Below are positions 20,250 through 29,182 of a stretch of DNA of 64,000 nucleotides, in pieces; position 1 is the stretch's first letter; each line of letters starts with the position of its first letter. Under the pieces are notes generated by a model that was given only the letters and a program-made list of their open reading frames with translations, did no database searches and had not been told where the DNA came from. The stretch spans positions 1 through 64,000 of the forward strand of contig JAHBYY010000008.1 of NCBI GenBank assembly GCA_019635715.1. The letters are read 5' to 3'. The translations under genes were made by a program, and so were the position numbers. This DNA is from Rhizobiaceae bacterium (lineage in GTDB: Bacteria > Pseudomonadota > Alphaproteobacteria > Rhizobiales > Rhizobiaceae).

Positions 20250-21179
20250 TCAGCGCCAGAGCCAGGCGGCGCCGCGGACGCCGCTGGCATCGCCGTGCAC
20301 GGCGCGCAGCACCGGGGTATTGAAGACGGTCGAGAAGGTGCGCTTGGCCAGTTGCGGCGGCAGGTCGTCATAGAGTTCGTCGACATTCGACATGCCGCCG
20401 CCCATCACCAGCACGTCCGGGTCGAGCGTGTTGACGACGGTCGCCAGGCCGCGCGCCACGCGGTCGACGTAGCGGTCCCACAGCAGCCCGCACAGCCTGT
20501 CGCCGGCGCGCTTGCGCTGCATGATTTCGCCGGCCTTCAAGACCTCGCCGGTGTGGGCCTCGTATTGCGCCTCGAAGGCGCGGCCGGAGACCCAGGTCTC
20601 CATGCAGCCGTGCCGTCCGCAATAGCAGGTCTTTCCGGGCAGCTCGGTGATGTCGGGAAAGGGCAGGGGATTGTGCCCCCATTCGCCGCCGCTGTTGTTG
20701 GGTCCATGATGCGCCCTGCCGCCGACCGCGATTCCGGCTCCCGCGCCGGAGCCGAGAATGACCGCGAACACCACGTTGTGGCCGCGGCCGGCGCCGTCCA
20801 CCGCTTCGGAGGCGGCGAAGCAGTCGGCGTCGTTCTCGACGCGGATCTCCCGGCCGATCGCGGCGCGCAGATCCCGCTCGACCGGCTGGCCGAGCAGCCA
20901 GGTGGAGCTTGCGCCCTTGCCCAGCCGGCTGTGCGGTTCCAGCGAACCGGGGATGCCGATGCCGATGCTGCCGCTCCTGCCGGTCTGCGCCTCGAGCCCG
21001 TCGATCATCGCCTTCACCTCGGCGATGCAGCCGTGATAATCGTGCCGCGGCGTCACCTGCCGCAGCCGCAGCAGTTCGCTGCCGTCGCGTTCCATGGCGA
21101 CGCCCTCGATCTTGGTGCCGCCCCAGTCGATCCCGATCAGCATATCCGCATTGCCCGCAGCCATCATTGTCCGCGCCAT
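20250..21179 (-). CDS. ROK-family sugar kinase
   Basis: ATP-dependent sugar kinase, cytoplasmic. 309 residues: phosphate motif MLIGIDWGGTKIEGVAM near the start, GIGIPGSLEPHSRLGKG, active-site ENDADCFAASEA with the catalytic Asp, and the ROK zinc-binding motif CYCGRHGCMETWVSG. Start at 21179 lies 2 bp after the stop of the upstream dehydrogenase; MMAAGNADML further in could also serve. Unlike ROK repressors it has no HTH domain. In the operon it could phosphorylate fructose or a related hexose; fructokinase-type activity would fit a galactitol or sorbitol pathway that yields D-fructose. That is inference. Confidence 0.88.
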   Translation of the reverse strand: MARTMMAAGNADMLIGIDWGGTKIEGVAMERDGSELLRLRQVTPRHDYHGCIAEVKAMIDGLEAQTGRSGSIGIGIPGSLEPHSRLGKGASSTWLLGQPVERDLRAAIGREIRVENDADCFAASEAVDGAGRGHNVVFAVILGSGAGAGIAVGGRAHHGPNNSGGEWGHNPLPFPDITELPGKTCYCGRHGCMETWVSGRAFEAQYEAHTGEVLKAGEIMQRKRAGDRLCGLLWDRYVDRVARGLATVVNTLDPDVLVMGGGMSNVDELYDDLPPQLAKRTFSTVFNTPVLRAVHGDASGVRGAAWLWR

Positions 21180-21181
21180 CG

Positions 21182-21955
21182 CTACCAGCAGATGTAGCCG
21201 CCGTCGACCGGCATGACGGCGCCGGTCATCAGGCTGGCGGCGTCCGAGGCGAGGAAGAGGATCGCGCTCGCCACCTCGTGCACCTGTCCCATGCGCCCCA
21301 TCGGCGTGTCGGCGAGCCAGCCCGGAATGCGGTCCTTGTTCAGCGGATTGGCGTGGACCATCGGCGTCTCGATGTAGGTCGGGGCGACGGCGTTGATGCG
21401 GACCTTGTACTGTGCCCACTCGGCCGCCATCGACCGGGTGATGTGATGCACTGCGGCCTTCGAGACGTTGTAGGGCGTCTGCGGCTGCGGCCGGTTGGCG
21501 ATGGTGCCGGACATCGATCCGACATTGACGATGGCGCCGTGCCGGGCCGCCACCATGTGGCGGCCGAAGGCGCGCGAGCACCAGAACACGCCGTTGACGT
21601 TGACGTCCATCATCCGCAGCCACTGCTCGTCGGTGACCGCCTCGGAGGGGACGCCGCTCTCGCCGATGCCGGCATTGTTGACGAGGATCGTCGCCGCCGA
21701 GCCGCGCGCCGCGAGTTCGTCGGCGATCTCGGTCATGCGGGTGGACGACGTCACGTCGCCCTGAAAGAGCTCGACATCGTAGCCCTTCGCCTTGAGGTGG
21801 GCATGGCCCTCCTTGCCGACGGCCTCGTTGGCCTCGATGATCACCAGTCGCGCGCCGGCATCGCCGATCGCCTCCGCCGTGGCGAGGCCGATGCCGCGCC
21901 CGCCGCCGGTGATGACGGCCAAATCCTTGTCCAGTCGAAAGCGGTCGAGATACAT
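21182..21955 (-). CDS. SDR dehydrogenase, galactitol dehydrogenase-like
   Basis: Short-chain NAD(P)-dependent polyol dehydrogenase, 257 residues. Cofactor motif GGGRGIGLATAEA, NNAG at the central strand, active site Ser in VGSMSGTIANRPQ and Tyr-Lys in PYNVSKAAVHH. The chain ends VDGGYICW. The GSMSGTI-NRPQ block and the C-terminal DGGY-x-x-W closely recall Rhodobacter galactitol dehydrogenase, which oxidises galactitol to L-tagatose and binds metal at its C-terminus. This recall is from memory, not a search. Part of the minus-strand operon between a ribitol dehydrogenase-like SDR and the ROK kinase. Confidence 0.85.
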   Translation of the reverse strand: MYLDRFRLDKDLAVITGGGRGIGLATAEAIGDAGARLVIIEANEAVGKEGHAHLKAKGYDVELFQGDVTSSTRMTEIADELAARGSAATILVNNAGIGESGVPSEAVTDEQWLRMMDVNVNGVFWCSRAFGRHMVAARHGAIVNVGSMSGTIANRPQPQTPYNVSKAAVHHITRSMAAEWAQYKVRINAVAPTYIETPMVHANPLNKDRIPGWLADTPMGRMGQVHEVASAILFLASDAASLMTGAVMPVDGGYICW

Positions 21956-21998
21956 CGCGTCTTCCTCCTCGTGAAGCGTTGACCGTGTTTCCAGGATC

Positions 21999-22727
21999 TC
22001 AGATGTCCTGGCTCTGCGGCAGAATGACCAGATCGCGGATGGTCACGTTGCGCGGCCGGGTCAGCATGAACAGCACCGCCTCGGCCACCTCCTTCGGCTC
22101 GATCAGGCTGCCGGCCGCGAGCGCCTTGTCCAGGTTCTCCTTCGGCCAGTCCTTCAGCAGGGCGGTGACCACCGGACCGGGCGAGACCTCGCCGACCCGC
22201 AATCCGTGCTTTGCGACCTGGCGCCGCAGCGTGTGGACGAAAGCCTGAACCGCATGTTTGGAGGCGGTGTAGATCGGTTCCCACGGAACCGGGACATGTC
22301 CGGCGATCGAGCTGGTGACGACGATGTCGCCGGTCTTGCGTCCGATCATATGCGGCAGCACGGCATGGACGGTGCGGAACACCGCGTTGACGTTCAGGGT
22401 GAGCATCCGGTCCCAGGCGTCCGGGTCGCCGTCGGCCACGTCGCCGCCGACATAGGAGCCGGCATTCGCATGGAATGCGTCGAGTTTTCCGGCACGATCG
22501 AGGATCGCCGGCATCATGCCGGCGACGCTGTGCGGGTCGGTCAGGTCGACGACCAGCGGGATTGCTGATTTGCCGAGGCGCCCGCAGATTTCCCGCAAGG
22601 GTGCTTCCGCGCGGTCGACCAGGAACACCGTCGCGCCGGCCGCCGCGAAGGTCTCGGCGCAGGCCTGGCCGATGCCCGACGCGGCGCCCGTCACGGCGAT
22701 CACCCTGTCCATAAGCTGTGCCGTCAT
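21999..22727 (-). CDS. SDR dehydrogenase, ribitol 2-dehydrogenase-like
   Basis: 242 residues. Cofactor motif [20 protein letters not shown] in place of the usual NNAG, active site in [20 protein letters not shown]. The motifs HANAG, GDPD-x-WDR, WEP-x-YTASK, FVHT-x-[13 protein letters not shown]-x-DWPK and the C-terminal NVT-x-RD-x-VILP match Klebsiella ribitol 2-dehydrogenase very well. The natural substrate here may be another polyol, given the galactitol-type context. ATG at 22727 follows GGAGGGAG. It lies 43 bp upstream of the second SDR. A 115-bp gap separates it from the KbaZ-like gene. Confidence 0.88.
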   Translation of the reverse strand: MTAQLMDRVIAVTGAASGIGQACAETFAAAGATVFLVDRAEAPLREICGRLGKSAIPLVVDLTDPHSVAGMMPAILDRAGKLDAFHANAGSYVGGDVADGDPDAWDRMLTLNVNAVFRTVHAVLPHMIGRKTGDIVVTSSIAGHVPVPWEPIYTASKHAVQAFVHTLRRQVAKHGLRVGEVSPGPVVTALLKDWPKENLDKALAAGSLIEPKEVAEAVLFMLTRPRNVTIRDLVILPQSQDI

Positions 22728-22842
22728 GCTCTCCCTCCTCCTTGCCGTCCCGCAGCCGCGGCGGAGACCGATCCGTCCCGAGGCGCGTCGCGGCGATCGC
22801 TACGACTTCGACGGCAGCCGCCCGGCCGTCGACCGCCCGGTC

Positions 22843-24123
22843 TCAGCCGGGTCCGGTTGCCGTGCCGGCCGAGCCATAACCCTCCAGCACCTTCCCCACC
22901 GCCGCCACGAGAAGCTCTTGCGGGTCGAGCGGCGCGGCTGCGAATTCCGCGAACAGCGGCAGATGCTGGCTGACCAGCGGCGCCGGCACGATCTTTTCGT
23001 GCAAGGCTGAGATGAGCCGGCCGACCGCGGCCTCGGCCTCTGGCCGGTTCCAATAGTAGCGGATGCGATCCGAATAGGAGTAGTGCCGCTGCAGGCGCTG
23101 ATCCGCCGCGTCGCCGCGATAGTGGCCTTGCCACTGGCCCGGATCGGCGAGCATCAGTCCTTCCATCGCCTGGTAGAGCGGCCGCTCGCCGTAGCCCGGC
23201 AGCAAGTCGCTGGCGATGAGATCGAGACCGTAAAGCGCTTCACGCAGCGCAAAGGTCAGTTGCGGGCCGACCTTGAGGATGGGATAGCCGTCCTCGACCA
23301 GGGCGCGCAGCGCGGCGGGCGTCTGATAGTCGGTGGAGTGTGCCTCGAAGACCAGCCCGGGTTCCTCGTCGAGCAGGCGCGACAGGCCGCGCGCCTTTTC
23401 GCGATCATAGGCCACGACGTTCTCGTTGCCGAACTCTACGCCCGGCTGCACCACCAGCGCGATGACGCGGTCGAAGGCGCCGGAGAGGCCTTGGTCCGCG
23501 AAGACGCGGCGGTGGACGGCGATGGTCTGGAGGGCTGCCGCCGGCGCGGTCGGCTCGATCGCCGAGAGCGCGTGGTCGGCGCCGCCCGGCGGCGGCACCT
23601 CGGTGCCGATGACATAGACCGGCATTTCGCCGCCCGCCGCCCTTGCCGCCCGCTCGGCTGCCTTCGCCAGAGCCGCGGCGCGCTGCGCGACGGTTGCGTC
23701 GTCGAGCGCCGCCGGCTCGCCGGCACAGCCCATCGACGCGTCGAGATGGATCTTGCGGAAACCCGCCGCGACATAGGCCTCGACCATGTCCGCCGCCTTG
23801 GCAAGGGCGACATCGGCGGGCTCGCCGCGCCAGGGGTTCGGGCCGAGATGGTCGCCGCCGAGGATGATGCTGCCTGCGTCGAGCTTCTCGCTGGCGGCGA
23901 TGCCGGCGACGAGATCGACGAAGTCGGCGGGCCGCATGCCCGTGTAGCCGCCGAACTGGTTGACCTGGTTGCAGGTGGCCTCGACGAGCATGGCGCCGCC
24001 ATGCTTTGCGGCGTGACGCGCCGCGGCGCGGATCACCAGCGGATGCGCCGAGCAGACGGAGGTGATGCCTTCCGGAGTTCCGGCCCGGCGCGCCGCAGCC
24101 AGTCGCGAGAGTATGTCGCTCAT
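22843..24123 (-). CDS. KbaZ/GatZ-family protein, probable D-tagatose 6-phosphate 4-epimerase
   Basis: 426-residue TIM-barrel protein of the GatZ/KbaZ family (ITSVCSAHPLVIRAAARHA, EATCNQVNQFGGYTGMRPAD, IILGGDHLGPNPWR, HLDASMGCAG, then FEAHSTDYQTP and ILKVGPQLTFALREALYGL). In enterobacteria such proteins are called non-catalytic subunits of tagatose-bisphosphate aldolase, but the Agrobacterium member is a D-tagatose 6-phosphate 4-epimerase that makes fructose 6-phosphate. No GatY/KbaY aldolase is in the window and the partner kinase is adjacent, so the epimerase role is favoured. The start overlaps the stop of the kinase gene (TGATG). Confidence 0.85.
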   Translation of the reverse strand: MSDILSRLAAARRAGTPEGITSVCSAHPLVIRAAARHAAKHGGAMLVEATCNQVNQFGGYTGMRPADFVDLVAGIAASEKLDAGSIILGGDHLGPNPWRGEPADVALAKAADMVEAYVAAGFRKIHLDASMGCAGEPAALDDATVAQRAAALAKAAERAARAAGGEMPVYVIGTEVPPPGGADHALSAIEPTAPAAALQTIAVHRRVFADQGLSGAFDRVIALVVQPGVEFGNENVVAYDREKARGLSRLLDEEPGLVFEAHSTDYQTPAALRALVEDGYPILKVGPQLTFALREALYGLDLIASDLLPGYGERPLYQAMEGLMLADPGQWQGHYRGDAADQRLQRHYSYSDRIRYYWNRPEAEAAVGRLISALHEKIVPAPLVSQHLPLFAEFAAAPLDPQELLVAAVGKVLEGYGSAGTATGPG

Positions 24124-25106
24124 CACGATGCCCGGGGTGTGGCGGCGATGAAGGCGTCGAGCTCGGCGCGTGATCCGGCGCCTTCCATCGGGCCCCGGAC
24201 GGTGACGTTGCGCGCCCCGGCCGCGTTGGCATATTCCAGCGCCCGTTGCGCCGGCATGCCGAGGCGCCGGCATGCCACATAGGCGCCGCCGAAACAGTCG
24301 CCGGCACCGGTCGGGTCGACCTCGTCGACACGAAAGGCCGGGCAGTCGACACGCACCCCGTCAGCCGAGAAGAAGGTCGAGCCGCGCTCGCCGCGCTTCA
24401 GCGCGATTTCGGAAACGCCCCGCGAGAACAGCTCGGCCACGGCCGCCGTCTCTCCGTCAACGCCGGCCGCGACGAACAGCTCGTCGCCGGACGGCAGCAG
24501 TAGGTCGGCGACCGAGACGAGCCTGGCGAAGCGCTCCTTCGTCTGGCCTTGCGCCAGCAGCTCCTTGCGCAGGTTCGGGTCGAGAGAGACGCTGCCGCCG
24601 CGCCCCTTGATGACGGCGATGGCGTGTTCCATCATTTCCCAGACGCCCGGAATGGCAAACGCCGTACCCATGACGTGCAGGTGCCCGGCGCGGGCGAACA
24701 GCGCCTTGGCAGTATCGGTCAGGCTGATCAGCGAGGCCGCCGACTTCGAGATGTTGTAGACGAAGTCGCGCGACCCGTCCTGGCGGTAGCGGACGAAGGC
24801 GCTGCCTGTCGGAAAGTCATGACTTACCGATATCGCCGAGACGTCCGCGCCGTCGCGGCGCAGCCGCTCGACGTTGATGCGGCCGAAATCGTCGTCGCCG
24901 ACCGCCGCGACGATGCCGGCGGACCCGCCGATCTTGGCGCATTGGTCGATGAAGATGGCGGGCGCGCCGCTGGGGTAGGGGCCCAGGAGCTCGATCGGCT
25001 CCAGGAAACCGTTGCCCAGGGTGGTCGCCATGATCTCGACGAGGATCTCGCCGATGGTGACCGTCGGTCCGAGCGCGTCGGGGGCGAGACTAGCCACGGG
25101 CAGCAC
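24123..25106 (-). CDS. PfkB-family sugar kinase, probable D-tagatose 6-kinase
   Basis: 327-residue ribokinase-fold kinase: [10 protein letters not shown] near the start, [16 protein letters not shown], and the PfkB signature [20 protein letters not shown] with catalytic Asp and the anion hole. The start is not ATG: a GTG at 25106 directly follows an in-frame TAG, and another GTG at 25097 is possible; neither has a strong ribosome-binding site. It overlaps the KbaZ-like gene by one base, so kinase and epimerase are translated together, which suits D-tagatose to tagatose 6-phosphate to fructose 6-phosphate. Substrate is inferred from context. Confidence 0.85.
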   Translation of the reverse strand: MLPVASLAPDALGPTVTIGEILVEIMATTLGNGFLEPIELLGPYPSGAPAIFIDQCAKIGGSAGIVAAVGDDDFGRINVERLRRDGADVSAISVSHDFPTGSAFVRYRQDGSRDFVYNISKSAASLISLTDTAKALFARAGHLHVMGTAFAIPGVWEMMEHAIAVIKGRGGSVSLDPNLRKELLAQGQTKERFARLVSVADLLLPSGDELFVAAGVDGETAAVAELFSRGVSEIALKRGERGSTFFSADGVRVDCPAFRVDEVDPTGAGDCFGGAYVACRRLGMPAQRALEYANAAGARNVTVRGPMEGAGSRAELDAFIAATPRAS

Positions 25107-25262
25107 CTATGGCGCAGGGAAGCGGGTCCCGCATCGACGACATCTCCTCCGGATGATCACCCGGTGTCTCGCGCACCGGTTGCAGCGTCCGACTCCGGTC
25201 CATCGCCGGCGGCGCCGAGCCCGGACGTCCGAGGCGGACGGGAACTCTCATATTATGGATTG

Positions 25263-25279
25263 TATGTTTGTGCAACATA
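25263..25279. promoter_or_regulatory. Perfect palindrome in the kinase operon promoter region
   Basis: TATGTT-TGTGC-AACATA, a 17-bp inverted repeat with perfect 6-bp arms, in the 216-bp gap between the ROK repressor and the PfkB gene. The octamer CAACATAT within it recurs (either orientation) in the promoter region of the epimerase gene and before araC. A good candidate operator for the ROK repressor or the AraC regulator of the locus. Confidence 0.5.
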
Positions 25280-25322
25280 TCGGAATGACTTTCACCCGTG
25301 GAACGGCCCGGTCCCGGGCCGA

Positions 25323-26537
25323 TCAGCCGGCAGATGTGGCTGCGTCGTCGGAAAAGCGGTGGCTCTCCAGGGAGAGGTAACGCTGGTGGAGCATGCATGC
25401 GGCACCGAAGGCCGAGCCGAAGCTCGTGTTGTCGTGCAGGGAAATCGCCGGAACCGGAAAGCCCGGCTCCTGGATCATCTGGATATGCGCCGTCACGCGG
25501 GCGGCGACGAGCGGATAGAGAGCCGATACCGACCCGCCCAGCACGACACGGTCCGCGTCGATGATTCGGCACGTCTGCGCGAGCGCATAGGCCAGGCAGC
25601 GCGCCCAGTCCTCGGCGATCGAGACGGCTGCCGGCACCCGGTCCTGGACATCCGCCAGGAAGAGGTCCAGCCGGGCCTCGCGCCCTGCACTCACGGCGGC
25701 ATAGGCCGCCATCAGCGGTTCGAGGCCGACCAGTTGCTCCAGGGTGCGCGACGGGCCCGACTCCGTCGGCAGATGGAGATGGCCGATCTCGCCGGCGAGA
25801 CCGCTGGCGCCGCGAAACAGCCGCCCGTCGATGACGATGCCGCCTCCGACGCCGGTCTCCATGACCAGGAAGAGGGTGACGCCGGCATGCGCGGCGCCGA
25901 TGCCATAGGTCGCGCCGAAGGCGAGCGCATTGGCGTCGTTTTCGGCCATGACCGGGATCTGCGACGGCAATCGGCTGCGAACCAGGTCGGCGAGCGGCAC
26001 GTCGCGCCAGCCGAGCAGCGGCGCGAGGCGCACCGAGCCGTTGCGGTCCATGTGCGACGGCGTCGAGATGCCGAATCCTTCGCAGCGCGTCCGGCGGTCC
26101 TCGGAGAGATGATCGAAGGCGAGCCCGATGGCGCGCGCTACCGCGGTCGAGACGTCCGCCGCCCGGCCGTCGAACGGCTCCGTCACCGAGCTGACGATCC
26201 TCGCCTTCAGGTCGATCTCGACGGCGCTGATGTGCTCGACGCCGATTTCGACGCCCAGAAACGTCACCGCCTCCGGAACCAGTTCCAGCATGATGCCGGG
26301 CCTGCCGGCGCGCACCTGCCCCGGCGCCACGGCTGGATTGTCCACGACCTCCCGCACCAGGCCGTCCTCGGTCAGCCCGGCCACGATATGGCCGGACGAC
26401 GAACGGTTGAGCCTGAGGCGGCGCGCAAGGTCGGCGCGGCTCAGCCGCCCGTCCTGATAGAGTGCCCAGAGCGCCGCCACCTCGTTGGTCTGGCGGATTC
26501 GGCGTGGCGAACTGGCGATCGAGGCAGGGGCGTTCAA
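25323..26537 (-). CDS. ROK-family transcriptional repressor (NagC/XylR type)
   Basis: 404 residues: an N-terminal winged helix (RRIRQTNEVAALWALYQDGR, LSRADLARRLRLNRSSSGHI) joined to a ROK sugar-binding domain (about 95-390) with ETGVGGGIVIDGRLFRGASG and GEIGHLHLP. The ROK zinc motif is lost, as in many repressors, so it probably senses a sugar without phosphorylating it. The start is a TTG at 26537 preceded by GGAGG; a further TTG at 26564 is possible. It lies between the kinase-operon and the epimerase gene, all on the minus strand, and likely controls the polyol genes through palindromes such as the one at 25263. Confidence 0.88.
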   Translation of the reverse strand: MNAPASIASSPRRIRQTNEVAALWALYQDGRLSRADLARRLRLNRSSSGHIVAGLTEDGLVREVVDNPAVAPGQVRAGRPGIMLELVPEAVTFLGVEIGVEHISAVEIDLKARIVSSVTEPFDGRAADVSTAVARAIGLAFDHLSEDRRTRCEGFGISTPSHMDRNGSVRLAPLLGWRDVPLADLVRSRLPSQIPVMAENDANALAFGATYGIGAAHAGVTLFLVMETGVGGGIVIDGRLFRGASGLAGEIGHLHLPTESGPSRTLEQLVGLEPLMAAYAAVSAGREARLDLFLADVQDRVPAAVSIAEDWARCLAYALAQTCRIIDADRVVLGGSVSALYPLVAARVTAHIQMIQEPGFPVPAISLHDNTSFGSAFGAACMLHQRYLSLESHRFSDDAATSAG

Positions 26538-26632
26538 GGGCGGCCTCCGGCTGGCGGTTGGCAAAGGTCGCGCCTGCGCAGCGCCGCGTCAATCGACGAC
26601 AGCATCGCGTCGGCCGCCTTCCGCCGGCCTGA

Positions 26633-27517
26633 TCAGGGTCTGGCGTTGGTCGCCCTGCGCCGAGCCGCCTCCTGCATGCGCATTTCGATGAACGCCTTGG
26701 CGTGCAGCGCCAGCGGCTGGTTGTCGGTCCAGGTGTCGCGCCAGATGCCGCAGGCCAGCGACAGCGCCTCGTCGACGATCGCCGTCGAGAAGGACTCGAA
26801 GGTGATGTCGCGGCTGTAGCCGATGTCGAGCAGCGCGTCGAAGGTCAGGTCGAAATCGATGACACCGTCGCCGAGATAGCCGCGGTTGCTTTCGCCGATA
26901 TGGAAATAGCCGATCTTGTCGCCGGCCAGCCGGATCGCGGCGGCCGGGTTGGCTTCCTCGATATTCATGTGGAAGGTGTCGAGGTGCAGGCGGACGTGGT
27001 CGGAGCCGGTCTCCCTGATGAAATCCAGGCCCTGCGCCGTGGTGTTCAGCAAGTTGGATTCGAAGCGGTTGACGATCTCCAGCACCAGGTCGACGCCCGC
27101 CGCCTTGGCGATGTCGCCGGTCCGGGCGATCGCCGCGATGGAATTCTTGCGGCCGCGCTCCGTCGGCAGGGTGGAGTATTTGGTATGGGCCGAGTAGAGA
27201 ATGCCGCCGAGCTTGCCGCCGCCGATGTCGCGCACCGCCTTGACGGCATTGGCCAGCATTTCCTCGCCGGCCTTGACGACGGCCGGATCCTCGCTCGATA
27301 CGTCGGCCGTCAGGGGCAGGCCCATCGTCACGGCGATCTCGACGTCGAGCGCCTGAGATTTCCTGGCGAGCCGGTCGAGGTCGAACTTCTCGGGGCGCAG
27401 ATAGGCGAATTCGATCAGCCGGTAGCCCGCCGCCGCCGATTTCTCGAGCGCCTCCTCCAGACCTTCCTGCGTCTGGCCGCCGGTCCACACGAATGAGTGA
27501 ATGCCGAGTTTGCGCAT
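26633..27517 (-). CDS. Ketose 3-epimerase-like TIM-barrel protein (tagatose 3-epimerase family)
   Basis: 294 residues of the AP-endonuclease-2 TIM-barrel superfamily. Metal-binding residues expected in D-tagatose/L-ribulose 3-epimerases are all present: Glu147 in LEIVNRFE, Asp180 in HLDTFHMN, His206 in FHIGESNRGYLG and Glu241 in TFESF. The HMNIEE and HIGESNRGYLG blocks are typical of that family. A role in the pathway would be L-tagatose to L-sorbose interconversion. ATG at 27517 follows a GGAGG site. It runs divergently from the AraC gene, with candidate operators in between. Confidence 0.85.
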   Translation of the reverse strand: MRKLGIHSFVWTGGQTQEGLEEALEKSAAAGYRLIEFAYLRPEKFDLDRLARKSQALDVEIAVTMGLPLTADVSSEDPAVVKAGEEMLANAVKAVRDIGGGKLGGILYSAHTKYSTLPTERGRKNSIAAIARTGDIAKAAGVDLVLEIVNRFESNLLNTTAQGLDFIRETGSDHVRLHLDTFHMNIEEANPAAAIRLAGDKIGYFHIGESNRGYLGDGVIDFDLTFDALLDIGYSRDITFESFSTAIVDEALSLACGIWRDTWTDNQPLALHAKAFIEMRMQEAARRRATNARP

Positions 27518-28005
27518 CGAAACCTCCCGAATATATATGTTGATTTAGACAACAAATATGGAAGCGAGGGCGAAGTCAAGACGTCACGTGTGGTCGCTGC
27601 CGGCGTTTTGTCGACGAGATCGACGCTTTTCGTGGCGGCCTGCGGAATTCGGCGACCCGGGCCGGCAGCGGCGGCTCAACGCCGAATTGACACCGATCTC
27701 CAAACCGTTAATTTGTCATGAAAAGCAACATATGTAGTGCGCAATTTTGGCATGAGGGACGCCATGCTGGCGGTGTTGCCGGGCCAACGACCGACCGGTC
27801 ACGCCCGCGTCCATAACCATCTTGCCTGGATGCCGGCCTAGGCGGCACAATCGGGCGGAACAGGAGACTAGTCGTCCGGTCACGAAGCCGGGATTGGAAG
27901 TGCATACGCAGCTACCGGGGAGGGAGGCCCTGGTTGGATGGAGACGGGATGCTGGAACCGTACCAACCGACGGTGACGGTGTCGCCTGCGTGGAGGAGGC
28001 ATTCC
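27518..28005. other. Divergent regulatory region, epimerase / AraC
   Basis: 488 bp without a gene. It has an inverted repeat TGTTG-N7-CAACA at 27538-27554, flanked by an ATATATATG tract just upstream of the epimerase start, and the octamer CAACATAT with palindrome ACATATGT at 27726-27735. Its AT content is well above that of the flanking genes. It probably holds promoters and operators for both directions. Confidence 0.5.
27538..27554. promoter_or_regulatory. Inverted repeat near the epimerase start (candidate operator)
   Basis: TGTTG-ATTTAGA-CAACA, 21 bp upstream of the epimerase start codon, where a bound repressor would block transcription. The left arm belongs to ATATGTTG, the same octamer found at 25273-25280 and 27726-27733 in reverse orientation, although arm spacing differs between sites. 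Confidence 0.45.
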
Positions 28006-28962
28006 ATGAAAGCCGATCTCAAGATCGTACCCGATTTCGAGATGATCATCTGTCCGCCCGCGGAGTCATTCCGCTGGAACGTCCACGACTACCCCTATTT
28101 CGGCGCCAAATGGCACTACCATCCGGAATATGAGCTTCATCTGACGCGTTCGACCTCCGGCGTCATGATGGTCGGCGACTATATCGGCGATTTCGCGCCG
28201 GGCTGCCTGGTGCTTGCCGGCCCCAACGTCCCGCACAATTGGGTTAGCGACATCGAACCGGGAAAGCTGGTTCGCGACCGCGACATGCTGGTGCAGTTCA
28301 GCGCGGAATGGGCGGACCGGGTGAAGGGCCTGTGCCCCGAACTCGGGACCATCGGGGCGCTCTACGAGGACGCGGTCTACGGCGTCGAGTTTTCCGGAGC
28401 GACGGCCGCCGCCGGGCGCCGGTTGCTGGCGCAGATCGGGCCCGCGCACGGCGCCGAGCGTGTCGTGTTGTTCCTGCAGATGATGGTCGCGCTGGCCCGC
28501 GACCCGCGCGACCGCCGCCGCCTGTCGCGCCTTGCGCCGGCCAACGCCGTGGTCGAACTGCCGCGTCAGCTCGACATCGCCATGCGCTACGTTCTGGAGC
28601 ATTACAGCGAAGAGGTCGACTTTGCCTCGGTGGCACGCCGATGCGGAATGGAGCCCCAGGCCTTCTCGCGCATGTTCAAGCGCCAGACCGGCCATACCTT
28701 CGCCCGCTACGTGATCCTGGCCCGCATCTATGCGGCGTGTTCGCTGCTGACCCAGACCTACCGGCCGGTGACGGACATCTGTTTCGAGGTCGGTTTCAAC
28801 AACATAGCGAATTTCAACCGCCAGTTCTTCAAGGTCTGCGGCCGCACGCCTTCCGACTACCGGCGCAACGCCCACAAGATCGGCACGGAGGCGCGTCCGG
28901 ACCCGTTCCGCGAGATCCGCGCCTATTCCGCAGGGTTCGCCGCGGTCGGCGAAAAAGTATAG
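28006..28962 (+). CDS. AraC-family transcriptional regulator
   Basis: 318 residues. N-terminal cupin-like sensing domain (about 15-150; YHPEYELHLTRSTSGVMMVG, then GCLVLAGPNVPHNWVSD) and a C-terminal double HTH (about 195-295; FASVARRCGMEPQAFSRMFK and ICFEVGFNNIANFNRQFFKV). Start at ATG 28006 (MKADLKIVPDF), preceded by GGAGGAGG; upstream Met codons at 27934 and 27949 have no such site. Likely activator of the adjacent ABC transporter and dehydrogenase genes in response to the sugar or polyol. Confidence 0.92.
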   Translation: MKADLKIVPDFEMIICPPAESFRWNVHDYPYFGAKWHYHPEYELHLTRSTSGVMMVGDYIGDFAPGCLVLAGPNVPHNWVSDIEPGKLVRDRDMLVQFSAEWADRVKGLCPELGTIGALYEDAVYGVEFSGATAAAGRRLLAQIGPAHGAERVVLFLQMMVALARDPRDRRRLSRLAPANAVVELPRQLDIAMRYVLEHYSEEVDFASVARRCGMEPQAFSRMFKRQTGHTFARYVILARIYAACSLLTQTYRPVTDICFEVGFNNIANFNRQFFKVCGRTPSDYRRNAHKIGTEARPDPFREIRAYSAGFAAVGEKV

Positions 28963-28980
28963 GTCGGCGGCAAAACACGC

Positions 28981-29004
28981 GTGGCGGGTCGATTTTCCCG
29001 CCAC
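28981..29004 (+). terminator. Hairpin downstream of araC
   Basis: Perfect 8-bp stem GTGGCGGG-TCGATTTT-CCCGCCAC starting 18 bp after the AraC stop. No U-tract follows, so termination is weak or Rho-assisted. Confidence 0.45.
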
Positions 29005-29182
29005 TAGTGTCGACCGACGTTCACGGGACAAGGCAGAGCCGCAGGCTCGATGAACGCGGGAATGACGCCTGTACGCCGGGAGGAGCCGCGTGGCCGGGCA
29101 TTCATAAAGTTCCAACAACAGCGCCTGGGAAGACGCCCGCCGGCTGCCGCCGTGGGCGTGGCGACAATTCATGGAGGAGCGC

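Noticed and set aside
22724-23134. Small minus-strand frame in the gap between the KbaZ-like gene and the ribitol dehydrogenase-like gene
   Set aside because: It mostly overlaps the KbaZ-like coding region in another frame, and the 115-bp gap itself is too short and has no start site.
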